Below are positions 27,439 through 38,017 of a stretch of 64,000 bases of DNA, in pieces; position 1 is the stretch's first letter; each line of letters starts with the position of its first letter. The translations under genes and the position numbers were made by a program. This DNA comes from Exiguobacterium sp. s146 (GTDB lineage: Bacteria > Bacillota > Bacilli > Exiguobacteriales > Exiguobacteriaceae), in assembly GCF_018618415.1 (NCBI RefSeq), contig NZ_JACSMA010000001.1, forward strand, positions 868,001 to 932,000, written 5' to 3'. The notes under the pieces are model-generated. The model ran no database searches. It was not told the origin of the DNA and saw only the letters and a list, made by a program, of their open reading frames with translations.

Positions 27439-27466
27439 TTGACAAATAAGGAGAACGTGATAATAT
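27439..27466 (+). promoter_or_regulatory. Sigma-A promoter of the hrcA-dnaK operon
   Basis: A perfect -35 TTGACA (27439-27444), a 16-base spacer and -10 TAATAT (27461-27466). It lies immediately upstream of the CIRCE operator. Confidence 0.85.
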
Positions 27467-27477
27467 TTGAAGTGTGA

Positions 27478-27504
27478 TTAGCACTCAGTAAATATGAGTG
27501 CTAA
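27478..27504 (+). promoter_or_regulatory. CIRCE operator (HrcA binding site)
   Basis: TTAGCACTC (27478-27486), nine bases, then GAGTGCTAA (27496-27504). This is a perfect match to the CIRCE inverted repeat. It sits just after the -10, where bound HrcA would block transcription and form the negative autoregulatory loop of class I heat-shock genes. Confidence 0.98.
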
Positions 27505-27540
27505 TAAAGCGAGGCCAATCCTTCAGAGAGGAGTGACGTT

Positions 27541-28563
27541 GTGCTGACAGAGAGACAATTGCTCATTTTACGAGCCATCATCGATGATTATATTCAGACG
27601 GCCCAACCGGTCGGGTCGCGGACGTTATCGAAACGGGATGACTTATCATTCAGTTCGGCGACGATTCGGAACGACATGGCCGATTTAGAAGACATGGGTT
27701 TGATTGAAAAACCGCATACGTCGGCCGGGCGCATCCCGTCCGAGGTCGGCTATCGGTATTATGTCGACCATCTCGTCGAGACGAAAATCATCGACGAGCG
27801 TGAGACGTATCGTCTCGGTGAACGACTGCGCGCTTCGGCCCAAGAGTCGGAAGTGCTCATCCGTCAAGCCGCTGACCTGCTCTCTGATTTGACCAACTAT
27901 ACGACGGTGGCACTCGGTCCGAACAGCCAGATGAATCGTCTGGCCCGAATCGATTTGATGCCGCTCGACGAACGGCGCGGCGTCGTCTTGATCGTGACCG
28001 ATCAAGGCCACGTCGAACATCGGACGGTCGTTTTCGACTCCCCGATGGCGCCTGATTTGGTCGAACAGACGATTCGTTTCTTGAACGATCGTCTCAAAGG
28101 AACTCCACTCGGTCAGCTGAAGTTCCGAATCGGGGAAGAAGTGGCCAAACTTCGACTCGCGCACCAGGAACAATTTGAGTTCATGATGCAACTCATTCAA
28201 TCGACCGTCGAAGTCCAGCATCCTGCTTCGCTATATCTAGGGGGGAAGAAGAACATCTTCAACCAACCCGAGTTTCAGACGCTCGACACGTTGCGTCCGT
28301 TCCTCGAATGGATCGATGAACAGGAACGGTTGACCGACTGGCTCGAATCGTTGCCAAACCGCGAAATTTATGTGAGCATTGGTAGCGAGAATGGCATCGT
28401 CGCGCTTCAAAATTGTAGCGTCATCACGTCGGACTATACGCTCGACGGGAAGACGTTCGGGACGATCGCGATGATTGGACCGACCCGGATGGACTATCGA
28501 CACGGTGTCCAAATGATGGGACAAATCATTGAGGCGTTACGGCGAACGAAATTAGAAGAGTGA
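27541..28563 (+). CDS. hrcA: Heat-inducible transcription repressor HrcA
   Basis: A 340-residue repressor of the chaperone operon. The N-terminal winged-helix domain has [26 protein letters not shown] and [31 protein letters not shown] (about 3-75). A GAF-like dimerisation domain follows. The start is GTG 27541, seven bases after GAGAGGAG. It is the first gene of the operon and is controlled by the CIRCE it binds. Confidence 0.96.
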   Translation: MLTERQLLILRAIIDDYIQTAQPVGSRTLSKRDDLSFSSATIRNDMADLEDMGLIEKPHTSAGRIPSEVGYRYYVDHLVETKIIDERETYRLGERLRASAQESEVLIRQAADLLSDLTNYTTVALGPNSQMNRLARIDLMPLDERRGVVLIVTDQGHVEHRTVVFDSPMAPDLVEQTIRFLNDRLKGTPLGQLKFRIGEEVAKLRLAHQEQFEFMMQLIQSTVEVQHPASLYLGGKKNIFNQPEFQTLDTLRPFLEWIDEQERLTDWLESLPNREIYVSIGSENGIVALQNCSVITSDYTLDGKTFGTIAMIGPTRMDYRHGVQMMGQIIEALRRTKLEE

Positions 28564-28580
28564 TGGAAAGGAGCCTCATT

Positions 28581-29153
28581 ATGACAACTGACAAACAAAA
28601 CGGGCCTGAACCAGAAGAAGTGCTCGAAGAAAAAGATTTTGATCCGAAACAGACAGAGGCTGTCGAAGCAGAAGAGGTTTCAAATGTTGAGTTTGTGGAA
28701 GAAACTTCTGAAGGGACGGATTTGCAAAAAGAGATCGACGCACTCAAAGCGAGCGAGCTCCGCATCCGTGCGGACTTTGATAACTTCCGTCGTCGGACGA
28801 ACGAAGAGAACGCAAAACGCGTGAAGTTCGCGTCACAGACGGTCGTCGAAAAATTGATTCCGCTCATCGATAACTTCGAGCGCGCTCTCCAAGTCGAAGC
28901 GACTTCGGACGACGCCAAGCAGATTCAAGCGGGCGTCGATATGATTCACCGCCAGTTGCTCGACGTCTTGAACGGTGAGAACGTCGAAGTGATTGATGCG
29001 GTCGGCCAACCGTTCGACCCGAACTATCATCAAGCGGTCATGCAAGAGCCGAGCGATGAGTTCGAATCGGGCGTTGTGACGATGGAGCTTCAAAAAGGGT
29101 ACACAATGCACGGACGCGTCATTCGTCCGAGCATGGTAAAAGTCTCAGAATAA
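28581..29153 (+). CDS. grpE: Nucleotide exchange factor GrpE
   Basis: A 190-residue DnaK co-chaperone that releases ADP. The N-terminus is acidic and disordered, followed by a long coiled coil (about 45-95, with ASELRIRADFDNFRRRTNEE). The C-terminal beta domain is at about 130-190 (VEVIDAVGQPFDPNYHQAVMQ, GYTMHGRVIRPSMVKV). ATG 28581 is chosen because AAAGGAG lies 9 bases upstream. It is 17 bases after hrcA. Confidence 0.95.
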   Translation: MTTDKQNGPEPEEVLEEKDFDPKQTEAVEAEEVSNVEFVEETSEGTDLQKEIDALKASELRIRADFDNFRRRTNEENAKRVKFASQTVVEKLIPLIDNFERALQVEATSDDAKQIQAGVDMIHRQLLDVLNGENVEVIDAVGQPFDPNYHQAVMQEPSDEFESGVVTMELQKGYTMHGRVIRPSMVKVSE

Positions 29154-29179
29154 CATTACTTAATTAGATGGAGGAATAG

Positions 29180-31006
<1,827 letters not shown>

Positions 31007-31028
31007 GGCAACCAATAGAGAGGAGAGC

Positions 31029-31060
31029 GCCAAAGCAGGTTTCTGCTTTGGCTCTTTCCA
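31029..31060 (+). terminator. Hairpin between dnaK and dnaJ (weak terminator or processing site)
   Basis: GCCAAAGCAG (31029-31038) pairs perfectly with CTGCTTTGGC (31043-31052) around GTTT, followed only by TCTTTCC. The U tract is poor, so it may attenuate, or stabilise the dnaK mRNA, rather than fully terminate. Confidence 0.5.
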
Positions 31061-31115
31061 TGTTAAGGTAGATTCGGTAGAATTTTAGTTTAGACAGTGT
31101 AGAGGAGAGAGTAAC

Positions 31116-32225
31116 GTGGCGAAACGAGATTATTATGAAGTGCTTGGCCTGGATAAATCGGCCTCGGCGCAAGACATCAAACGTGCCTATCGCAAGCTGG
31201 CACGCCAATATCACCCTGACATCAACCAAGAGCCGGATGCGGCCGACAAGTTCAAAGAGCTCGGTGAAGCGTACGAAGTATTGTCAGACGAGCAGAAACG
31301 GGCCCAATACGACCGTTTCGGTTTTGAAGGGGCCAGCCAATTCGGCGGCGGTGGCGACTTCCAAGGCGGCTTCGGCGACATCTTCGACATGTTCTTCGGT
31401 GGCGGCGGTGGACGTCGTCAAGACCCGAACGCCCCACGACGCGGCGAAGACTATCAATACGTCGTCGATCTCGATTTCATGGAGAGCGTCACCGGGAAGA
31501 CGGAAATCATCGACCTGGAAATCGAAGTCGAATGTGACACGTGCATGGGCAGCGGCGCCAAGCCGGGAACGAAACCGGACACGTGTAGCCGTTGTGGCGG
31601 CAGCGGTGTCGAGACGGTCGAACAGAACACGATTCTCGGCCGGATGGTCAATCAGCGGACGTGTAGCCAATGTCACGGTAGCGGGAAGACGATTAAAGAA
31701 AAATGTGAGACGTGTCACGGTGCTGGCCATGTGAAGAAACAGAAGCAAGTCGAAGTCAAGATTCCAGCCGGGATTGACAACGGTCAACAGATCCGTCTCT
31801 CAGGCAAAGGCGGTCCAGGCTTTAACGGCGGTCCAGCCGGCGACTTATATATCGTCGTCCGGGTCCGGGCCCATGAGATCTTTGAGCGGGTCGACCAACA
31901 TATCACGATGGAGATGCCGGTCACGTTCGCCCAGGCCGCACTCGGTGCAGAACTCGAAGTGCCGACCGTGCACGGTAAAGTGAGTTTGAAAGTTCCTGCC
32001 GGCACGCAGACAGGTTCACGATTCCGCTTGCGCGGCAAAGGGATGCCGAGCGTCCGAGGTGGCGGCAATGGCGACCAATACGTCAATATCGTCATCATGA
32101 CGCCGACGAATATGACCGACCGTCAAAAAGAGTTGCTCCGTGAATTCGAAGAGATTAGCGGGGAAGCAGGCGTCGAAGAACAACACGGCCTGTTCCAAAA
32201 GATGAAGAAGTTTTTTAGCCAGTAA
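31116..32225 (+). CDS. dnaJ: Chaperone DnaJ (Hsp40)
   Basis: A 369-residue co-chaperone. The J domain (about 3-70) has the HPD motif in YHPDINQE. A Gly/Phe-rich stretch (about 75-105) follows. Four zinc-finger repeats are intact: [24 protein letters not shown] and CETCHGAG. C-terminal substrate-binding domains complete it. The start is GTG 31116 behind AGAGGAGAG. Confidence 0.97.
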   Translation: MAKRDYYEVLGLDKSASAQDIKRAYRKLARQYHPDINQEPDAADKFKELGEAYEVLSDEQKRAQYDRFGFEGASQFGGGGDFQGGFGDIFDMFFGGGGGRRQDPNAPRRGEDYQYVVDLDFMESVTGKTEIIDLEIEVECDTCMGSGAKPGTKPDTCSRCGGSGVETVEQNTILGRMVNQRTCSQCHGSGKTIKEKCETCHGAGHVKKQKQVEVKIPAGIDNGQQIRLSGKGGPGFNGGPAGDLYIVVRVRAHEIFERVDQHITMEMPVTFAQAALGAELEVPTVHGKVSLKVPAGTQTGSRFRLRGKGMPSVRGGGNGDQYVNIVIMTPTNMTDRQKELLREFEEISGEAGVEEQHGLFQKMKKFFSQ

Positions 32226-32243
32226 AAGGAGCGTGTTCAAACA

Positions 32244-33182
32244 ATGAAATGGTCTGAGATTTGTGTCCACACGACACAGCAGGCAGTCGAAGCCGTATCG
32301 AATTTACTACATGAAGTGGGGGCACAAGGGGTCGTCATCGAGGACGTCGAAGATTACGACCAGATGATGGCCGAGGACCATTTCGGCGAGATTTGGGACG
32401 TGTCGGGCCGTGAATCGTATCCGACGTCCGGTGTCTATGTGAAAGCATACGTCCCGGCCTCGGGTGATTTCCAAGACACGCTCGCCGCGTTCAAAAAAGA
32501 AGTGGACGGCTTGCGTCATGTGCTCGATATCGGCACAGGGGACGTGACGGTCGTCGAAATGGACGAAGAGGACTGGGCCCATTCGTGGAAGCAGTACTAC
32601 AAGCCCGTCAAAATCTCGCAACATTTGACGATCGTCCCGCTTTGGGAAGATTACGAGCCACAACCGGAAGAGAACGTCATCTTGCTCGATCCGGGCATGG
32701 CATTCGGGACGGGCACGCATCCGACGACGATGCTCTGCATTCAAGCGATTGAGAACTATATCCAACCGGGTGACCGATTGATTGACGTCGGTACGGGGTC
32801 GGGCGTCCTTGCGATTGCCGCTGCGAAGCTCGGGGCCGAACGGGTCGAGGCACTCGATTTGGATGCGGTCGCCGTCGAATCGGCGCGTCAAAACGTCGAG
32901 ACGAACGGTGTCGGCAACATCATCGACGTGAAGACGGGTGACTTGTTGAAAGGGATGACGGGCGAGTACGACCTCGTCGTCGCCAATATTTTGGCCGATG
33001 TCATCATGTTGTTCATCGACGACGCATACGCGCGCGTTAAGCCAGGCGGCTACTTCATCACGTCGGGCATCATCGGACAGAAACGCGGCGAAGTGACGGA
33101 AGCGCTCAAGGCGTCTGGATTCGCGATTGAAGAGACACGGGTCATGGAAGACTGGGTCGCCATCATCGCGAAGAAAGGATGA
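32244..33182 (+). CDS. prmA: Ribosomal protein L11 methyltransferase
   Basis: A 312-residue SAM-dependent enzyme that trimethylates lysines and the N-terminus of L11. It has an N-terminal ferredoxin-like L11-recognition domain, then DPGMAFGTGTHPTTMLC (about 151-167) and the SAM motif LIDVGTGSGVLAIAAAKLGA (about 178-197), with LVVANILADV as the catalytic NxL loop. It is 18 bases after dnaJ, as in the B. subtilis dnaJ-yqeT-yqeU arrangement. Confidence 0.95.
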   Translation: MKWSEICVHTTQQAVEAVSNLLHEVGAQGVVIEDVEDYDQMMAEDHFGEIWDVSGRESYPTSGVYVKAYVPASGDFQDTLAAFKKEVDGLRHVLDIGTGDVTVVEMDEEDWAHSWKQYYKPVKISQHLTIVPLWEDYEPQPEENVILLDPGMAFGTGTHPTTMLCIQAIENYIQPGDRLIDVGTGSGVLAIAAAKLGAERVEALDLDAVAVESARQNVETNGVGNIIDVKTGDLLKGMTGEYDLVVANILADVIMLFIDDAYARVKPGGYFITSGIIGQKRGEVTEALKASGFAIEETRVMEDWVAIIAKKG

Positions 33183-33185
33183 GCC

Positions 33186-33932
33186 ATGCAACGTTACTTT
33201 TTACCGCGTGAATCGTTTGTCAATGACACGGCCAGGTTACCGGCCGATGTCGTTCATCATATCGGGACAGTGCTCCGGGAGACACCCGGTTATCGCTTGG
33301 TGCTTTTAGACGGTACCGGTCTCGAGTATGAGGCCGAGGTCGTGACGCTCGAGAAGAAGACGGGCACGGCACGAGTCCTCGAACGCCGTCAAGCGACGAC
33401 CGAACTTCCCGTCGATGTGACGCTCGCCTATGCGCTCCCGAAAGGCGATAAAGTCGAACTCGTCGCCCAAAAAGGGACCGAGCTTGGCATGCATCACTTT
33501 TGGGTGTTCGAGTCGAAGCGCTCGGTCGCCAAGTGGGACGCCAAAAAGGCACCGAAAAAAATCGAACGGCTCCAAAAAATCATGCAGGAAGCGGCCGAAC
33601 AGTCGTACCGTGCCGTCGTTCCGATGTGCCAATTCATCACACCTCGGGAATTGACCGACCGGATCGATGCATTCGATGCCGTCGTCATCGCCTATGAGGA
33701 AGAAGCGAAGCAAGGGGAGCAAGCAGCGTTTGCGAAGGTGCTGCGAGCAGTTCGACCTGGGGCGAAGCTACTGCTCATCGTCGGGCCCGAAGGCGGCTTT
33801 GACGAGGCTGAAGTGAACGAATGGACGGAACGCGGGGCACAGGCCTGTGCGTTCGGACCACGCATCTTACGTTCGGAGACGGCGCCGCTCTATGCGCTCG
33901 CGGCTGTCTCTTATGCACTCGAACTGAATTAA
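33186..33932 (+). CDS. rsmE: 16S rRNA (uracil(1498)-N(3))-methyltransferase
   Basis: A 248-residue SPOUT methyltransferase. It has an N-terminal PUA-like domain (MQRYFLPRESF, HHIGTVLRETPG) and a knotted C-terminal domain with LIVGPEGGFDEAEVNEW (about 198-214) and LGPRILR-like FGPRILRSETAPLYALAAVSY. It methylates U1498 of 16S rRNA. It starts 3 bases after prmA and ends at a strong terminator. The mtaB gene that usually follows is not here. Confidence 0.94.
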   Translation: MQRYFLPRESFVNDTARLPADVVHHIGTVLRETPGYRLVLLDGTGLEYEAEVVTLEKKTGTARVLERRQATTELPVDVTLAYALPKGDKVELVAQKGTELGMHHFWVFESKRSVAKWDAKKAPKKIERLQKIMQEAAEQSYRAVVPMCQFITPRELTDRIDAFDAVVIAYEEEAKQGEQAAFAKVLRAVRPGAKLLLIVGPEGGFDEAEVNEWTERGAQACAFGPRILRSETAPLYALAAVSYALELN

Positions 33933-33939
33933 CACATCA

Positions 33940-33972
33940 AACGGCTCTCGCGAATGCGGGAGCCGTTTTTTA
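33940..33972 (+). terminator. Terminator after rsmE
   Basis: AACGGCTC.CGC (33940-33951) pairs with GCG.GAGCCGTT (33956-33967), followed by TTTT. Confidence 0.88.
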
Positions 33973-33976
33973 TCAA

Positions 33977-34010
33977 GCAAAAACAGGCTCGCGATTTGGG
34001 CGCGAGCCTG
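33977..34010 (-). terminator. Terminator of the subtilisin-like protease gene
   Basis: On the minus strand CAGGCTCGCG (34010-34001) pairs with CGCGAGCCTG (33993-33984), followed by TTTTTGCTTG. It is separate from the rsmE terminator. Confidence 0.88.
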
Positions 34011-34019
34011 TCGGGTTCA

Positions 34020-37000
34020 TTATTTGACGAGTGTGATCGTCTTCGTCGTCACGTTGCCGGCGAGGTCAGTCGCCTCGAACGTGAACGTGTTCTCACCTGA
34101 CGTCACAGGAAGTGTGACCGTCTGTGTTTTCGCGAATGAACGCATCTCATACGGGGCTTTCAGCGCTTGGCTGAATTTCAAGTCACCGTTGACGACGAGT
34201 TTCACTTCGTCGAAGTTGTCTTTCACTGTCACAGCGACGTCGACCGACGTTTGTTTTTTACCGATCTTTTTCGGCAGTTTTCCAAGTTCGATGCTGGCTG
34301 GTGTCGTATCCACGAAAATCGCGCGTTGGAAGTTGGCGACGTTGCCTGCCGCATCCTCGGCGACGAAGCGTAACTTATGGACACCGTCCACAAACGTCCG
34401 CGTCGTGTTGAAGACGTGTTCTTTCTTCGCATCGTCCCATGTGAGCGACACGTCAACACCGTCGACTTGGAACGACTGAATCGCAGATGCGTCTTGAATC
34501 GTTCCAGCGACCGGGACGACCGATGTCGCGTATGGCGTCAAAGCGAGGGGGGCGTTCACGAATACGCCCGGCTTATCCGCGTCTGTCGAGTAAGCGACCG
34601 TCTTCGTCGTGCTGTTGCCGGCGTGGTCGACGACGCGAACGCTGACTTGATCGGCGTCGCTGACGCCTGTGAACGTGTAGGCCTTGCCGTCCGCTTGCTT
34701 GGCGACCGATTTTCCGTTCAAGAAATATTCGACCGAATGGATTCCGGAGAATTCATCCTTCGCTTGGACGGCCAAGCTTTCTCCTTGCCATTTCGTCGTG
34801 AACGTCGGGTCCGTGTAATCGACTTTGACTGGGAAGCGAAGTGTCTGGGCTTGTTTCTTCATGTAATCGATGCTTCCTTCGATTTCATAGAAGTACTTGC
34901 CGGCCGGTGCTGGCTTGCCGTTCAACTGGCCATCCCATGTGTAAGCGGCCGAGTAATAATATTGTTTGTTGGCACCGCCATCAAAGTAGTTTTTACGAAG
35001 TTCTTCGTCTTGGAACAACGTCCGGACGACATTACCGGCCTCGTCGACGATGCGATACTTGACGTCCTTGGCGTTACGGAGCAACGAGAACACCGGTACG
35101 GCAACATCTTTTGAGCCATCCTTGTCTGGTGAGAAGGCGATTGCGTCGGCAGAGACCGATTGGTCGAGGTTCGAACCGAGATAGTTCCCTGTTTGGTCGA
35201 CCATCCCTGATACTTCATAGAACGAGCCATCTTCATAGATTGAAGCATCGAAGATTGGTGCCTTGCCCCAGTCGCCTTCGAAACCGACGAACGGTACGAC
35301 GAGTGACGGATTGCCCTCAGCACCGTTGACGTCCGTCAAGCGGACGAATCCATCGACGAAGTAACCGTTCTCGAAGACGTCCTTCGCCGGTACGAGACCG
35401 TCGAGCGTTTTCGGATTGAGCACTTTCGCTTTCGAGACGTCGAGCGCAACTTTGAGCTCTACTTTCGCGTTCGGTTTGACTTTAACCGTACTGACTTTCT
35501 TCCCGTTGACCGTCACTTTTGCGTTCTCGAGCGCTTGTGCTTCCATCGCGTTCTGAACGAGTCCGGCCGTCTGCTCGATGGCGAGATCGGTCTGGAGTGA
35601 TGAGGACACGTTATACGACACGGCCTTGTCTGACAAGTTCTCGACGACGAGCGTGAACGTCGCTTTGCTGCGGTTCAATTCCTTGAGCGCGACTTTGGCT
35701 TCTTTCGTCTTCTTCTCATATGCGATCGCCGGTGTCGAGACGGCAGCATGCAATTGCATGAGACCGGCTCCACCGCGACGTGGCGTGTACGGAAGGTTTT
35801 GTTGCAACTGTTTGTTGAGCGGTCCGATGTCTGTGACAGCTTTCGACGTGTTGATGAGCAAGTTCTTCGCCATCGTGACGCGTGCCGTGCCTGTCAAATT
35901 GAAGTCGCGGTCGACACGCTCGAGGACGAGGGCGGCTCCGCCGGCCACGTGAGGTGCGGCCATCGAGGTCCCGCTCATCAAGCCGTATTGGTTGTCGTTC
36001 AACGTCGAGAAGATTTGTCCGCCCGGTGCTGAAATCTCTGGCTTAAAGTCAAGGTTTGGCGTCATACCCCATGACGTGAAGTTCGAGAGCTGACCGGCCG
36101 CGCCGTTGACAACGCTGAGGCGATCGCCGGCAAAGCCGATCGTCATCTGTTCACCAGCGAGGAGACGTTGTTGCAACGTGTTCCCGTCTTTGATGCTGAG
36201 CGAGGCCATCGGGATTTTTGGGTTCGCCAATGCCATGCTCACATAATCGCCGTGACCGACGGCTCCGCGGACGATGACGCCGGCCGCGCCGTTCGCTTCG
36301 GCTGTCTGTTGAATGTTTGAATAGAAGTAACTGCCATCGCGGACCGCGAGGACGATTTTCCCTTTGACGTCTTTGCCGACGTATTGGCTCGGTTGGCCGT
36401 CGCCGACGTAGACGAGGTCGTAGTTGCCTTGTGTGAAAGCGGGACCGTCTTGTTTTTTCCAACCGATTTTGTCTGTGGCGTCACCCGACTTGACCGAGAA
36501 CGCGTCCAATTGAATTTGATCGTTCTCGAGCGAAGCGACAGATGTCGACGCCGAGCTGACACTCGGGGCACCGACGACGCCTGTGTCCGGGTTATTGGCG
36601 TACGGCAGATCATACCCGTTGCCGAAGTAGGCCGAGTTTCCAGCCGAGATCGACATGAAGACACCGTTATCGACGGCGCGTTGGACGGCTTGTTGCTCCG
36701 GTGAGTCGGCATCGACGAATCCGGCCGTCGAGCCGAGACTCATGTTGATGACGTCCGCACCGAGTTTGATAGCATCATCGATGGCTTTGATGTAAATATC
36801 GCCATATGTCGAAGCGTAGTTCGGGTCGTTACTGAATACTTTGAGCCCGAGCACTTGTGCCTCAGGAGCGACACCTTTCAAGCCACCGGCCGCTTCATCC
36901 CCGTTGGCAGCGACCGTACCCGAGACGTGCATCCCGTGCATCGAGGCACCAGGTGAATCGTCACGGATATCATCGTTCTCATCATAATAGTTATAGGCGT

Positions 37001-37679
37001 ATGGGACTTTCTCGTTTATGTAAGCTCCAGGTAAACCGAACGTGCTGACGGCCGTCTCAACTTCTGTTTGAGACAATTCGGCCTTTGAGTCATCCGTGAG
37101 ACGGAAATCGCGGTGGTCGGCGTCGACACCCGTATCGATGACAGCGACGATCGTCCCTTCACCTGTGAACCCGTAATCACCCCACGTCTGCTGAGATTGG
37201 ACCATGCCGTTACTCGTGACCATATCCGGTTTCACTTCTGGACGTTCATATTCGTTGACGACGTGGACGCTTGCGACTTCAGGCAACGCTTCGACCTTTT
37301 TGACGTCGGTCGCTGTGAGCATCGTACTGAATCCGTTGAAGACGGTCGTAAACTCTTCGAGCGTCACGGCTTTGACGCCTTTTTTCGAGATCGCAGTTTT
37401 CGCTTTCTTCTGTTCGGCTTTGACGAGCTTTTGAGCACCGTCTTTCTCCGTTTTCGTCAACTCGTTAAATTTTTTACCTTTTTTCTTGGCTTGTTCGATG
37501 GCAGGGGCCCCGACGAGTTCGACGACGACGCGTAATTTTTCATGTTTGTCGGTCGAGCTCACGCTCTGTTTGACGGATGGCTTGGCTAGGACAGGTTCTG
37601 CGCCGAGGCCGAGTAGGCCGGGCGTCAACGCGAGGCAAGTCGCGAGGGAGACATTCAAATAAAATTTCGGTTGTGGCAA
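34020..37679 (-). CDS. Large secreted S8 family serine protease (Vpr/lactocepin-like)
   Basis: A secreted subtilase of about 1219 residues. The signal peptide ends near residue 32 (AEPVLA-KPS). An I9-type propeptide (about 45-150) is followed by the S8 domain, with the triad Asp182 (VIDTGVDADH), His248 (MHGMHVSGT) and Ser572 (MSGTSMAAPHVAGG). A PA domain is inserted at about 420-500 (GNYDLVYVGDG, NGAAGVIVRGAVGHGDYV). After about 620 come Fn3-like, FlgD-like (FLRD-type VVRTLFQDEEL, YTWDGQLNGKPAPAGKYFYEI) and two Ig-like repeats ending at residue 1219. No LPXTG sorting motif or S-layer domain is seen. The start is TTG 37679, placed 8 bases after GGAGG. It probably degrades extracellular protein for nutrition. 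Confidence 0.92.
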   Translation of the reverse strand: MPQPKFYLNVSLATCLALTPGLLGLGAEPVLAKPSVKQSVSSTDKHEKLRVVVELVGAPAIEQAKKKGKKFNELTKTEKDGAQKLVKAEQKKAKTAISKKGVKAVTLEEFTTVFNGFSTMLTATDVKKVEALPEVASVHVVNEYERPEVKPDMVTSNGMVQSQQTWGDYGFTGEGTIVAVIDTGVDADHRDFRLTDDSKAELSQTEVETAVSTFGLPGAYINEKVPYAYNYYDENDDIRDDSPGASMHGMHVSGTVAANGDEAAGGLKGVAPEAQVLGLKVFSNDPNYASTYGDIYIKAIDDAIKLGADVINMSLGSTAGFVDADSPEQQAVQRAVDNGVFMSISAGNSAYFGNGYDLPYANNPDTGVVGAPSVSSASTSVASLENDQIQLDAFSVKSGDATDKIGWKKQDGPAFTQGNYDLVYVGDGQPSQYVGKDVKGKIVLAVRDGSYFYSNIQQTAEANGAAGVIVRGAVGHGDYVSMALANPKIPMASLSIKDGNTLQQRLLAGEQMTIGFAGDRLSVVNGAAGQLSNFTSWGMTPNLDFKPEISAPGGQIFSTLNDNQYGLMSGTSMAAPHVAGGAALVLERVDRDFNLTGTARVTMAKNLLINTSKAVTDIGPLNKQLQQNLPYTPRRGGAGLMQLHAAVSTPAIAYEKKTKEAKVALKELNRSKATFTLVVENLSDKAVSYNVSSSLQTDLAIEQTAGLVQNAMEAQALENAKVTVNGKKVSTVKVKPNAKVELKVALDVSKAKVLNPKTLDGLVPAKDVFENGYFVDGFVRLTDVNGAEGNPSLVVPFVGFEGDWGKAPIFDASIYEDGSFYEVSGMVDQTGNYLGSNLDQSVSADAIAFSPDKDGSKDVAVPVFSLLRNAKDVKYRIVDEAGNVVRTLFQDEELRKNYFDGGANKQYYYSAAYTWDGQLNGKPAPAGKYFYEIEGSIDYMKKQAQTLRFPVKVDYTDPTFTTKWQGESLAVQAKDEFSGIHSVEYFLNGKSVAKQADGKAYTFTGVSDADQVSVRVVDHAGNSTTKTVAYSTDADKPGVFVNAPLALTPYATSVVPVAGTIQDASAIQSFQVDGVDVSLTWDDAKKEHVFNTTRTFVDGVHKLRFVAEDAAGNVANFQRAIFVDTTPASIELGKLPKKIGKKQTSVDVAVTVKDNFDEVKLVVNGDLKFSQALKAPYEMRSFAKTQTVTLPVTSGENTFTFEATDLAGNVTTKTITLVK

Positions 37680-37820
37680 TTTGGTATCCTCCAATCGTTT
37701 TTTGAAAAAATAAATCCATTTGTGGAAAATGATAGCGGATATCCAACCGAAATACTCCCTGTTTTTTAAACGATAGGGTAATGAATTTGAACAAATTAAA
37801 AGATTCTGACAATTACTTTG

Positions 37821-37855
37821 GACCTATACACGTCAACAGGTGGATAGGTCTTTTC
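37821..37855 (+). terminator. Terminator-like hairpin with no clear upstream gene
   Basis: GACCTAT (37821-37827) pairs with ATAGGTC (37844-37850), followed by TTTTCTC. The loop is long (16 bases), which weakens the call. Confidence 0.35.
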
Positions 37856-37943
37856 TCACTTCCTGACTTTTTGATCGGAATAAGAAAAAAATCGAGCTCT
37901 TTATGAACTATATGGGCAATTCACTTGAGATTTTGTCCAGAAG

Positions 37944-37974
37944 TTGATACAGTCTGTAGTAGATTAATCATATA
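37944..37974 (+). promoter_or_regulatory. Candidate promoter of the yrrT-luxS-mccAB operon
   Basis: TTGATA (37944-37949) and CATATA (37969-37974) with a long 19-base spacer, 43 bases before the first gene. Confidence 0.35.
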
Positions 37975-37976
37975 AA

Positions 37977-37999
37977 ACTTATCGATATAGTCGGAATAA
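37977..37999 (+). promoter_or_regulatory. Possible CymR operator
   Basis: The right half ATAGTCGGAATAA resembles the CymR half-site pattern ending in GGAATTA, directly downstream of the candidate -10. The left half fits poorly. CymR represses the homologous yrrT operon in B. subtilis when cysteine is plentiful. Confidence 0.3.
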
Positions 38000-38017
38000 A
38001 GATGATGGGGTGACAGC

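Larger units (their letters stand above)
37680..38017. other. Intergenic region of about 340 bases between the protease and yrrT genes
   Basis: This A+T-rich divergent spacer holds the protease leader on the minus side, a lone terminator-like hairpin (37821-37855), a candidate yrrT promoter, and two copies of TCGGAATAA (37875-37883 and 37991-37999). I see no coding sequence in it. Confidence 0.6.
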
